Assembly: GCA_009993495.1 (NCBI GenBank)
Contig: JAACTI010000015.1
Location: 692-10,402, forward strand
Direction: 5' to 3'
Origin: Deltaproteobacteria bacterium
GTDB lineage: Bacteria; Desulfobacterota; Desulfuromonadia; Desulfuromonadales; Geopsychrobacteraceae
Length of the DNA stretch: 9,711 bases
How positions within the stretch are numbered: the first letter of the stretch is position 1; each line of letters opens with the position of its first letter. A model generated the notes under the pieces. That model was given only the letters and a program-made list of their open reading frames with translations. It was not told the DNA's origin and ran no database searches. This document shows, in pieces, positions 1 through 5,608 of this stretch. The position numbers were made by a program, and so were the translations under genes.

Positions 1-28
1 CCACGGTTTGCATGAATCTACCCATGGG

Positions 29-59
29 CTTAGCTGTTGCCAGTCACGCAACAGCTAAG
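29..59. repeat. Perfect 12-bp inverted repeat (hairpin)
   Basis: Arms 29-40 and 48-59 are exact reverse complements around a 7-nt loop (41-47), so a stable hairpin could form in RNA from either strand. No T tract follows in either direction, so it is not a canonical intrinsic terminator. It could be the end-of-transcript structure of a gene lying left of the window, or a dispersed palindromic repeat. Confidence 0.6.
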
Positions 60-113
60 TGTTCATGGCGGACTCGGGTTTAGGCGTGGTGAAGAGTTAC
101 AACGAGGGTGAAA

Positions 114-180
114 AGACAAAAAAAGCCCGGTGACGGAGGGGGGGGGTCACCGGGCTTCCGAACGCGCGTGGCGTCCGTTG
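114..180 (-). ncRNA. Candidate small RNA of about 65 nt
   Basis: Proposed only from signals. A promoter-like pair on the minus strand (TTGACT at 209-214, 17-bp spacer, GATAGT at 186-191) would start transcription near 179-180, and the intrinsic terminator at 118-157 would end it near 114-118. The product would be a roughly 22-nt single-stranded 5' part plus the terminator hairpin. The hairpin loop is C-rich and contains CCUCC, the anti-Shine-Dalgarno core. C-rich loops are used by several known sRNAs to pair with ribosome binding sites. No family was recognised. The alternative is that the terminator simply blocks antisense transcription. Confidence 0.35.
118..157 (-). terminator. Strong minus-strand intrinsic terminator with C-rich loop
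   Basis: A perfect 12-bp stem (123-134 with 146-157, GC-rich AAGCCCGGTGAC arm) closes an 11-nt loop. Read on the minus strand, the right arm is followed by seven T (118-124, the last two shared with the stem), the classic Rho-independent layout. On the + strand no T tract follows. The minus-strand loop is eight C followed by TCC. No minus-strand coding gene lies immediately upstream: the nearest is the Sel1-repeat gene more than 1 kb away, beyond the whole cheV-like gene. The terminator therefore ends either antisense read-through or a short non-coding transcript starting nearby. Confidence 0.75.
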
Positions 181-185
181 AGACG

Positions 186-214
186 ACTATCGTTTATTTC
201 CCACTTGAAGTCAA
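186..214 (-). promoter_or_regulatory. Candidate sigma70 promoter, minus strand
   Basis: Read on the minus strand, TTGACT (209-214, 5/6 match to the -35 consensus) is followed after 17 bp by GATAGT (186-191, 4/6 match to the -10). It faces the terminator at 118-157. The pair lies inside an inverted repeat (188-230), so binding of a regulator there would be expected to affect it. AT-rich DNA gives chance matches, so support is moderate. Confidence 0.4.
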
Positions 215-242
215 GCAAAAAAAAACGATAAAATTTTTTTTT
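188..242 (+). terminator. AT-rich inverted repeat plus T9 tract, possible + strand terminator
   Basis: TATCGTTT (188-195) and AAACGATA (223-230) are exact inverted repeats, extendable inward across one A·A mismatch into the T and A runs. A second palindrome, CTTGA-AG-TCAAG (204-215), sits in the middle. Three A and nine T (234-242) follow. This could terminate + strand transcription entering from the left, or the nested palindromes could be a protein-binding site. The low GC of the stem makes it a weak terminator. Confidence 0.35.
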
Positions 243-391
243 GCGCCATCTGCACTCCGTCTATTCCTGGGCACATTTTGCCTTCGGAAAACCCTTGTAA
301 AAAAAACAGGAGCCGCTTGCACACGGTGAAATTGAGGTTATGCTTTGCGTGGGAGTGAAGGTTTTGTAATTTTTAACTGACGGGAGTTGTT

Positions 392-1351
392 ATGGATAAT
401 CGACCGAAACAGGAGATTCTCCTTGAGAGTGGTACCAATGAAATGGAAATTATTGAATTTTATCTCGATCAGCAGTCCTTTGGCATCAATGTTCAGAAGC
501 TGAAAGAGATTATCTCCTATGACAAGATGCAGCTGACAAGCATCCCCGAAAGCGCCCCGGCCATGCTTGGTACGCTGCTGCTGCGGGGCAAGAGTATCCC
601 GTTAATCGATTTAAAAAAACAGTTGGCGTTTTCCTCAGCCTTGCCCCCCGCCGCCGAAACCCGCCGCGTGGTGCTGGTGTGTGAATTTAACGATCGCACC
701 AATGGTTTTCTGATTGACGGAGTTAATCAGATTCATCGGGTGAACTGGAGTGAGGTGCAGCCTATGGCACCCTTTATTGATCAATATCGTCCGCGGTTTA
801 CCGGCAGCATCAATATCGATGGTCGCGAAATTCTGATTGTCGATCTGGAGCACATTGTGGCTGAATTCGATGCCGACGCCGCCTTGAGCTATGAGTGTGA
901 GCTGCGTGATTCCGGGCAACTTGATCGATTGCAAAGCCGACGCCGTCAGGCAAAGCTGCTGATGGCGGAAGATTCTTCGTTGATCCGTGCCGGGATCGAA
1001 CGGGTTCTTAAGGGTGCCGGTTATGAAAATTTACACAGCTACGTTGACGGCGAGGTCTGTTATCGGGAAATTATGCGGCTTAAGGGGCTGGCCGAAGGGT
1101 CGGGCACGAGTATTTTGAATTACCTGGATTTACTCATTACGGATATTGAAATGCCCAAAATGGATGGTCTGACCCTGTGCCGACGCGTGAAGACAGATCC
1201 CTTACTGCAGGACGTGAAGGTCGTGCTCTTCTCTTCTTTGATTAATGAGCAAATGGCCGCCAAGTGTGATTCCGTTGGTGCCGATGGCTATGCGACGAAA
1301 CCAGAAATCCCCAAGCTGGTGGGCATGATGGATGGTCTTCTGGCCTCCTGA
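392..1351 (+). CDS. cheV: CheV-type chemotaxis coupling protein (CheW domain + response regulator receiver)
   Basis: The 319-residue protein has two domains. Residues about 18-160 form a CheW-like domain, which couples chemoreceptors to the histidine kinase CheA at the cell poles. Residues about 186-316 form a receiver domain with the acidic pair E193/D194, predicted phospho-acceptor D251 in LLITDIEMP, hydroxyl residue S281 or S282, and conserved lysine K303. This is the CheV architecture at its usual length. Phosphorylation of D251 by CheA is expected to tune receptor-kinase coupling (family knowledge). The ATG at 392 is preceded by GGGAG (382-386) with a 5-nt gap. No other chemotaxis gene lies in the window, so it appears to be a stand-alone gene. 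Its 3' end converges on the Sel1-repeat gene with 39 bp between stop codons. Which receptors it serves cannot be told. Confidence 0.9.
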   Translation: MDNRPKQEILLESGTNEMEIIEFYLDQQSFGINVQKLKEIISYDKMQLTSIPESAPAMLGTLLLRGKSIPLIDLKKQLAFSSALPPAAETRRVVLVCEFNDRTNGFLIDGVNQIHRVNWSEVQPMAPFIDQYRPRFTGSINIDGREILIVDLEHIVAEFDADAALSYECELRDSGQLDRLQSRRRQAKLLMAEDSSLIRAGIERVLKGAGYENLHSYVDGEVCYREIMRLKGLAEGSGTSILNYLDLLITDIEMPKMDGLTLCRRVKTDPLLQDVKVVLFSSLINEQMAAKCDSVGADGYATKPEIPKLVGMMDGLLAS

Positions 1352-1352
1352 G

Positions 1353-1407
1353 CCTGGCCGACGGTCAGGGCGAAGCGCTGGCGACGGGTGTCAGCCGATA
1401 TTTTTTT
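1353..1407 (+). terminator. Possible cheV terminator overlapping the end of the facing gene
   Basis: Two short stems follow the cheV stop: 1353-1359 with 1363-1369 (7 bp, one wobble) and 1377-1382 with 1390-1395 (6 bp, one wobble). A T7 run (1401-1407) comes 5 nt after the second stem. The T run lies within the last codons of the convergent Sel1-repeat gene. The layout is terminator-like for + strand transcripts but the stems are weak. Confidence 0.35.
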
Positions 1408-2539
1408 CCAGGCGTTCACAAACCCGTGTCGCATTTTGTTTTGCCGCGCTGATTTGGGCCGGGGTCATCTTGTTTTCGAGGCTTTTCAGAATCCGCTGGG
1501 CATCTTCGTGGCCCTTTTCGGCGGGCAAACTCAACCAGACATAGGCGCTGATATAATCTTTGGGGACGCCTCGTCCCAGGGCGTACATGCCCCCCAGGTT
1601 GTACTGGGCGTCGGCATAGCCTTGCTCAACGGCCTTGCTCCACCATTTGACGGCTTCGGCGTCGTTTTGCTCGACACCATAACCAAAAACATAGATAACC
1701 CCCAGGTTGTACTGCGCTGCGGCATGGCCCTGTTCGGCCGCCATGATCCACCATTTGTGTGCTTCAAGGTAATCCTGGGGAATATTTTCACCCTTGATAT
1801 ACATGCTGCCTAAATTGTATTGGGCGTCTGCATCGCCCTGCTCGGCCGCCAGTCGGTACCATCTGAGGGCTTCGAAGGGATCAGCTTCGACCCCCTGTCC
1901 GCGGGCGTACATGGAGCCCAAATTGTGCTGGGCGTCGACATGGCCTTGATCCGCTGCCATGCGGCACCATTTAAAGGCCTGGGTATTGTCGCGTTCGACC
2001 CCCTGGCCAAAAGCATACATGACGCCCAGGTTATATTGGGCATCAGCATTACCGCCCTGGGCGGCCAGCCGATACCAGTCAACCGCTTGAGCGAAATCTT
2101 GTTGTATCCCTTCACCGTTGGCATACATCAGGCCCAGGGTGTACTGAGCTTCCAGGTGGCCCTGCTCAGCGGCTTTGCGGCACCAGGACAGGGCTTGGGC
2201 ATAGTCCGGCTCAAGACCCTGGCCAAAGGCCAGCATCACGCCCAGATTGTATTGCGCATCGGCGTCGCCATTTGCTGCCGCCCGGCGATACCAGTGCACG
2301 GCCTCGATGTCACTCTGTGGCACCCCTTCGCCGCGTTCGTAGAGATACCCCAGGGCCAGTTGTGCCGGAATATGATTTTGATCTGCCGCCAGCAGGTACC
2401 AGCGTGCGGCTTCGACACAATTTAACGGAGCACCGTCGCCCAGTTCGCACATGCGGGCGTAATTGTACTGCGCGTCGGCCTTGCCTAGTTGAGCCGCTTG
2501 CAGGTAGCGATTCTCGGCGATAAAAGGTCGATCATTCAT
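1391..2539 (-). CDS. Sel1-repeat (TPR-like) protein
   Basis: The 382-residue protein is almost wholly built of 36-residue Sel1-like repeats. Nine full units run from residue 12 to 335, followed by a partial tenth (336 to about 354) and a short helical tail ending near MTPAQ. Typical unit signatures are AA.QG..DAQYNLG.MY..G.GV..D...A..W. Such repeats form alpha-alpha solenoids used for protein-protein contacts, and many act as adaptors in signalling or envelope stress (family knowledge). No signal peptide or membrane segment is seen at the N-terminus (MNDRPFIAENRY), so a cytoplasmic location is likely. Units 3-8 alternate in type (see findings). The ATG at 2539 has only a weak ribosome binding site (GGA about 10 nt upstream). 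Partner and role are unknown. The 108-bp DNA periodicity comes from the protein repeat. Confidence 0.9.
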   Translation of the reverse strand: MNDRPFIAENRYLQAAQLGKADAQYNYARMCELGDGAPLNCVEAARWYLLAADQNHIPAQLALGYLYERGEGVPQSDIEAVHWYRRAAANGDADAQYNLGVMLAFGQGLEPDYAQALSWCRKAAEQGHLEAQYTLGLMYANGEGIQQDFAQAVDWYRLAAQGGNADAQYNLGVMYAFGQGVERDNTQAFKWCRMAADQGHVDAQHNLGSMYARGQGVEADPFEALRWYRLAAEQGDADAQYNLGSMYIKGENIPQDYLEAHKWWIMAAEQGHAAAQYNLGVIYVFGYGVEQNDAEAVKWWSKAVEQGYADAQYNLGGMYALGRGVPKDYISAYVWLSLPAEKGHEDAQRILKSLENKMTPAQISAAKQNATRVCERLEKNIG

Positions 2540-2712
2540 GTTCTGATCCAGGCTGAAGAAAGTGAAGGCTCAATGCCTTGCCCACGTTTTTCTGCGAAAA
2601 TAACAGAACGGCTGAGAATGTGCAAATAGCACTAAGGGCAAAATTGTTGAATTAAATGATGTTTATAGGGCGGTTAGGAAAGTTCATGCAGATTTGCGGG
2701 CAGAATGGACAG

Positions 2713-2743
2713 CAAAACGGGAACCCGTGAGCACGGATTCCCG
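2713..2743 (-). terminator. Terminator of the initiator tRNA gene
   Basis: An 11-bp stem (2718-2728 with 2733-2743, one C·A mismatch) closes a 4-nt loop. On the minus strand it is followed by four T (2714-2717). It begins 10 bp past the encoded CCA end of the tRNA. The T run is short, but position and stem strength fit a tRNA terminator. Confidence 0.6.
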
Positions 2744-2753
2744 CTAAATTTTT

Positions 2754-2830
<77 letters not shown>

Positions 2831-2843
2831 GCAACGGTCAATG

Positions 2844-2872
2844 ACTCTAGCCCATCGGCACGCAGAGGTCAA
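2844..2872 (-). promoter_or_regulatory. Sigma70 promoter of the initiator tRNA
   Basis: On the minus strand, TTGACC (2867-2872, 5/6) and TAGAGT (2844-2849, 4/6) are separated by the optimal 17 bp. Transcription would start around 2836-2838, only about 7 nt before the mature 5' end at 2830. This is a normal short leader for a tRNA processed by RNase P. Confidence 0.75.
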
Positions 2873-3000
2873 CAGTTAATTTAGGCCCCTCTGGATATTT
2901 ACAGCCGTTAGCGGGGCGATTATGGCTTGTTGTAACCTGGAGATGGTGCTAAAAACCTTCCAGAGTTTTTACGCCGCCATCAGGCAGAAAAGGTTTCATT

Positions 3001-4056
3001 TTGCAAACGGCTATCGATCTGAACAAGGCATTGGAGCTGCGTCGGCGCGGCGCACTGCTCGTAGATGTACGCACCCCGGCAGAGTTTGCCGAAACGACCA
3101 TTCCCGGTGCCATCAATGTCCCGATTTTCAGCAATGCCGAACGTGCCGAGATCGGCACCCTCTACAAGCAGAATGGGCGCAAGGATGCCCGTCGGCGCGG
3201 CATTGAAATCGTTTCACCCCGAATTCCACATATTTTGGCGCAGATTGAACAGGCCCGCGATCCCGACTCGCCACCGGCAGTTATTTTCTGCTGGCGGGGC
3301 GGCCAGCGCTCCCTGGCGATTACGACCTTTCTGAATCTCGCGGGCATTCCAGCCTGGCAACTGACCGGTGGTCACAAGGCTTTCAGGCGTCATCTGACCC
3401 ACTATTTTGAACAGTCAGACTTTGGCCGGGTGCTGGTTGTGCGTGGCCTGACCGGTGTCGGCAAAACCCAGTTGTTACACCGATTGCAGCAGGAAGGCTA
3501 CCCGGTGGTCGATCTTGAGGGGTTGGCGAATCATCGTGGGAGCGCTTTTGGCGGTCTGGGGCTGGGAGAACAGCCGGGGCAGAAACTTTTTGAAGCGCGT
3601 CTCTGGGATCGCTTGCAACAATGTGGCGATGCCGCATACCTGCTGACCGAGGGAGAAAGCCGTCACATTGGCCGCCTGGTTGTGCCGCCGCGCTTCCATG
3701 CTGCCATGCAAGAGCAGGTCAGCATTTGGGTTGAGGCCCCCATTGACTATCGGGTTAACGTAATACTGGATGATTATCCGGCTCGCGATGACCTGAGGGC
3801 GGCCTTTGAGCCGCCGATCCGGGCACTGAAGGAGCGCCTGGGCAAGGCTGCAATCGCCGATTTGCTTGACCTGCTGGAACAAAAGAAATGGCACGAGCTG
3901 GCCCGGCGGCTGATGATTGACTATTATGATCCCCTTTATATGCATAGCTGCCCGGAGCACAGCCTGAAATTGCGGGTCGAAAGCCTCGAACAGGGTGTCG
4001 TGGATTTGAAACGGGCGCTCGAGAGGCTGTTGGATAGCCCCCCTGGCATAGAATAG
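3001..4056 (+). CDS. mnmH: tRNA 2-selenouridine synthase MnmH (SelU)
   Basis: The enzyme replaces the sulfur of 2-thiouridine at wobble position 34 of Lys, Glu and Gln tRNAs with selenium from selenophosphate, via a geranylated intermediate (family knowledge). The 351-residue protein has an N-terminal rhodanese domain (about 5-130) with catalytic Cys97 in VIFCWRGGQRS, then a P-loop domain with Walker A GLTGVGKT (149-156) and the family motif DLEGLANHRGSAFG (171-184). The conserved EYYDPMY-like segment appears as DYYDPLY (307-313). The length fits the family. The start is TTG: the frame is open upstream only to a stop at 2950 and has no ATG or GTG, and AAAAGG (2988-2993) lies 7 nt before TTG. 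The pair TTTACA (2898-2903) and TATGGC (2921-2926), spaced 17 bp, is a weak promoter guess. It implies that selenophosphate synthetase (SelD) is encoded elsewhere. It may share a transcript with the downstream gene. Confidence 0.93.
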   Translation: MQTAIDLNKALELRRRGALLVDVRTPAEFAETTIPGAINVPIFSNAERAEIGTLYKQNGRKDARRRGIEIVSPRIPHILAQIEQARDPDSPPAVIFCWRGGQRSLAITTFLNLAGIPAWQLTGGHKAFRRHLTHYFEQSDFGRVLVVRGLTGVGKTQLLHRLQQEGYPVVDLEGLANHRGSAFGGLGLGEQPGQKLFEARLWDRLQQCGDAAYLLTEGESRHIGRLVVPPRFHAAMQEQVSIWVEAPIDYRVNVILDDYPARDDLRAAFEPPIRALKERLGKAAIADLLDLLEQKKWHELARRLMIDYYDPLYMHSCPEHSLKLRVESLEQGVVDLKRALERLLDSPPGIE

Positions 4057-4099
4057 CCAGGATCGGGAAAATCATGCCCTTGCGGCTAATCCGGGGGCA
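4042..4099 (+). promoter_or_regulatory. Two consecutive hairpins at the mnmH-downstream gene junction
   Basis: CCTGGC (4042-4047) pairs with GCCAGG (4056-4061) around an 8-nt loop holding most of the mnmH stop codon. A second stem pairs 4075-4079 with 4095-4099 and continues inward as 4083-4085 with 4091-4093 around a 5-nt loop. It would cover the AUG of the small ORF at 4074. No T tract follows either, so these look like mRNA processing or translation-control structures rather than terminators. Confidence 0.4.
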
Positions 4100-4118
4100 G
4101 GCTATTCTGAACCCATGA
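4074..4118 (+). CDS. Candidate 14-residue leader peptide
   Basis: A short ORF (MPLRLIRGQAILNP) has a plausible ribosome binding site, GGGA at 4065-4068 with a 5-nt gap. It ends in a TGA that overlaps the ATG of the next gene (ATGA at 4115-4118). The next gene has no Shine-Dalgarno of its own within the usual distance (nearest G-rich run 4093-4097 with GG at 4100), so it may be translated by coupling to this small ORF. There is no homology or codon-level proof. It could also be a chance ORF. Confidence 0.35.
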   Translation: MPLRLIRGQAILNP

Positions 4119-5422
4119 CCAATTTGCGCCAATGCCAATCTTGCATTTCACCGCTGTTTATTTCTGATTTTTCGGTCGATCCCCAGGCTCCCTTTGAGCG
4201 CCATTTGAATCGCCTGGAGGTGGAAATCGGCGGCGAAGATTATCGCGACCTGAAACAGGTCGACCTGGTTGATCTGCCTGCCGCTGCGTTCGATTCTCTG
4301 GTTGAATTGACTGAGCGGCTGCTGCGTACTACCCAAAATCGCTACAATCGCCAGCTACTGATTGATCTCGGGGTGCGTATCTACCTCGATCCCCGGCGGT
4401 ATCAAATTTATTACCGGCTGCCTGAGCGAACCATTCGTTTTTTGCCCAGCTGGCGCGCCCAGGTTCTCACGCGAGTTTTTGGTAAATTGCCCCTTGAAAC
4501 AACAGATTGGCAACCCTGCCCCAGTCTACTCCCTGGCTACCAAGGCAGCTATTTGGCCGATGAGGCCGGGGGAAGTCTGTTGCTGCAAGCGGTGGCGCCC
4601 GATCCGGAGCTGCCTCTGCTGACGGTCAGTCATGGCCCCTACGATCCCCACACTCTGGAGGTTGCGCTTTACTTTCTGCGCGATGGCCGCGCCCGTGGTG
4701 CCATTATCAATCTCGGGTTTTCCGGCCGCGAACCCCTGGCTGATAATAATCTGCAGAAACTCCAACAGTGGGGGATTCCTCTTAACCCGAGTAATATCGA
4801 TGTTATTTACCCCTATGTCGATGAGGGCGGCCATCCTTATTGCTATAAGCAGGAAGAGGGATTGTGTGGTTTTGTTAAACACTTCCCCGGGCCCGAGCCG
4901 GTGCTGATTATCGATGTTCACGGTTACGTCGGTACATTCAAAGAGGATAGGCGCGTCATTGTCGGCCTCGGTGGTCTGCCGCCTTACCCCAATCCGCAGC
5001 GGATGGGACAGTTTGAAGTTTCGGGTCGCCAAGTGCGCCTGTTGCCAAAGGGCCGATTGCGCCAGGGACTACAAATGGTGCGCGAACTGTCACCGCAGAT
5101 CGTTGTTCAATTCTGCACCCATAGACATGTGGCATACCATCTTGAAATGCAGGAAGATTTGAGCCTTGAAGGCCGCTGCTTTGATCCTCAGGAAGAAGTG
5201 GAAAGCCTTTTAGCCGGTGAAGAGCGCTGCTTTTTGCCGCAGGAAAATATCCGCTGGTTGCCGAGCGCCAATGCCAACGCTGTGCAACGCATGCAGGCCT
5301 GCAACCTATGCAGCTGTGCCGGCTGTATGCACGTTGAAATCCCGACCCTGATCCGACAACGGCTGGCCCTGCGAATGAAAAAGATCGCAATTACCGATTC
5401 CCTGACCAGCTCTGAGTTGTAA
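4115..5422 (+). CDS. Uncharacterised 435-residue protein with C-terminal cysteine cluster
   Basis: I do not recognise the family with confidence. The protein looks soluble: no signal peptide and no membrane helices. An N-terminal CxxC (C7, C10) precedes a roughly 130-residue region rich in charged residues. A central alpha/beta-like part contains LPLLTVSHGPYDPH (H173 in an SHG motif) and VLIIDVHGYVG (D267, H269), followed by GLGGLPPYPNP (284-294) and YHLEMQEDL (E344). The order SHG, IDxHG, later E is faintly like zinc hydrolases of the N-formylglutamate amidohydrolase type. This is inference only. The C-terminus has CxxCxCxxC (C396, C399, C401, C404), a likely metal or iron-sulfur site. The gene starts 58 bp after mnmH on the same strand and probably shares its transcript. 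ATG 4115 is the first ATG, GTG or TTG in the frame after a stop at 4049 but lacks a good ribosome binding site. Confidence 0.85.
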   Translation: MTNLRQCQSCISPLFISDFSVDPQAPFERHLNRLEVEIGGEDYRDLKQVDLVDLPAAAFDSLVELTERLLRTTQNRYNRQLLIDLGVRIYLDPRRYQIYYRLPERTIRFLPSWRAQVLTRVFGKLPLETTDWQPCPSLLPGYQGSYLADEAGGSLLLQAVAPDPELPLLTVSHGPYDPHTLEVALYFLRDGRARGAIINLGFSGREPLADNNLQKLQQWGIPLNPSNIDVIYPYVDEGGHPYCYKQEEGLCGFVKHFPGPEPVLIIDVHGYVGTFKEDRRVIVGLGGLPPYPNPQRMGQFEVSGRQVRLLPKGRLRQGLQMVRELSPQIVVQFCTHRHVAYHLEMQEDLSLEGRCFDPQEEVESLLAGEERCFLPQENIRWLPSANANAVQRMQACNLCSCAGCMHVEIPTLIRQRLALRMKKIAITDSLTSSEL

Positions 5423-5437
5423 CCCTTCAGGACTTTT

Positions 5438-5487
5438 GTAGGAGCGTCTTTAACTGCGAAAAAACCGTGGCTGAAGGCGACTTCTAC
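5438..5487 (+). repeat. 50-bp imperfect palindromic intergenic element
   Basis: Arms 5438-5458 and 5466-5487 form a 20-bp stem as + strand RNA with one bulge (5480), one A·C mismatch and five G·U wobbles around a 7-nt A-rich loop. The opening GTAGGAGCG and closing CTTCTAC resemble extragenic palindromic repeats dispersed in many proteobacterial genomes (recalled, not searched). It lies 16 bp after the stop of the unknown gene and could stabilise or terminate its mRNA. Confidence 0.55.
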
Positions 5488-5493
5488 TGCGTC

Positions 5494-5518
5494 ATTCCGG
5501 CATGACTTTCGCCGGGAT
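5494..5518 (+). repeat. Short palindromic repeat, second hairpin of the array
   Basis: ATTCCGGC (5494-5501) pairs with GCCGGGAT (5511-5518) over 8 bp with one U·G wobble and a 9-nt loop. The sequence GTCATTCCGGC...GCCGGGATTCAG resembles a common dispersed bacterial repeat of the TCATTCCGGCA...GCCGGAATCCAG kind (recalled, not searched). It directly follows the 50-bp palindrome. Confidence 0.5.
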
Positions 5519-5519
5519 T

Positions 5520-5543
5520 CAGGTTTTCAGGGTTGAAAGCCTG
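5520..5543 (+). repeat. Third hairpin of the intergenic array
   Basis: CAGGTTTTCA (5520-5529) pairs with TGAAAGCCTG (5534-5543) over 10 bp with a single U·G wobble and a GGGT loop. It abuts the previous hairpin with one base between. A T6 run occurs only 30 bp later (5573-5578), after a weak CCGA/TCGG stem, so the role of this stem as a terminator is uncertain. Confidence 0.5.
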
Positions 5544-5608
5544 CGCCCCCGACAGAACCACTCGGCGATGACTTTTTTATCAAAAGCTTAAAAAGAAAGG
5601 CTTTTTCC

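Larger units (their letters stand above)
1..391. other. Gene-free, structure-rich left-edge region
   Basis: No convincing coding sequence was found on either strand. One + frame is open from the window edge to about position 83 and another to about 58, so the 3' end of an upstream gene cannot be excluded, but nothing recognisable is encoded. The stretch holds a 12-bp perfect hairpin (29-59), a strong minus-strand terminator (118-157), an AT-rich inverted repeat with a following T9 tract (188-242), and homopolymer runs of 9 G (138-146), 9 A (217-225), 9 T (234-242) and 8 A (299-306). Positions 243-380 are the likely promoter and leader of the cheV-like gene. The best sigma70-like pair there, TTGCAC (317-322) and TATGCT (339-344) with a 16-bp spacer, is weak. 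Confidence 0.6.

Noticed and set aside
268..281. Sigma54-like promoter (GG...GC) upstream of cheV
   Set aside because: The GG and GC elements are separated by 9 bp instead of 10, and the -24 block does not match TGGCAC in register.
108..329. 73-residue + strand ORF at the left edge
   Set aside because: It runs through the terminator hairpin, the G9 run and the A and T tracts, is low in complexity and has no family resemblance.
1820..2425. Long + strand ORF of 201 residues, with a second of 141 residues at 1388-1813
   Set aside because: They are antisense to the Sel1-repeat gene. The 108-bp repeat is a multiple of three, so an open antisense frame stays open through every unit. The translated sequences show no domain.
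1500..2500. Regularly spaced repeats suggesting a CRISPR array or DNA tandem repeat
   Set aside because: The 108-bp period is the coding periodicity of 36-residue Sel1 repeats in an intact reading frame.
3475..3960. 161-residue minus-strand ORF inside mnmH
   Set aside because: It is a shadow of the mnmH coding sequence, which has all the expected motifs on the + strand.
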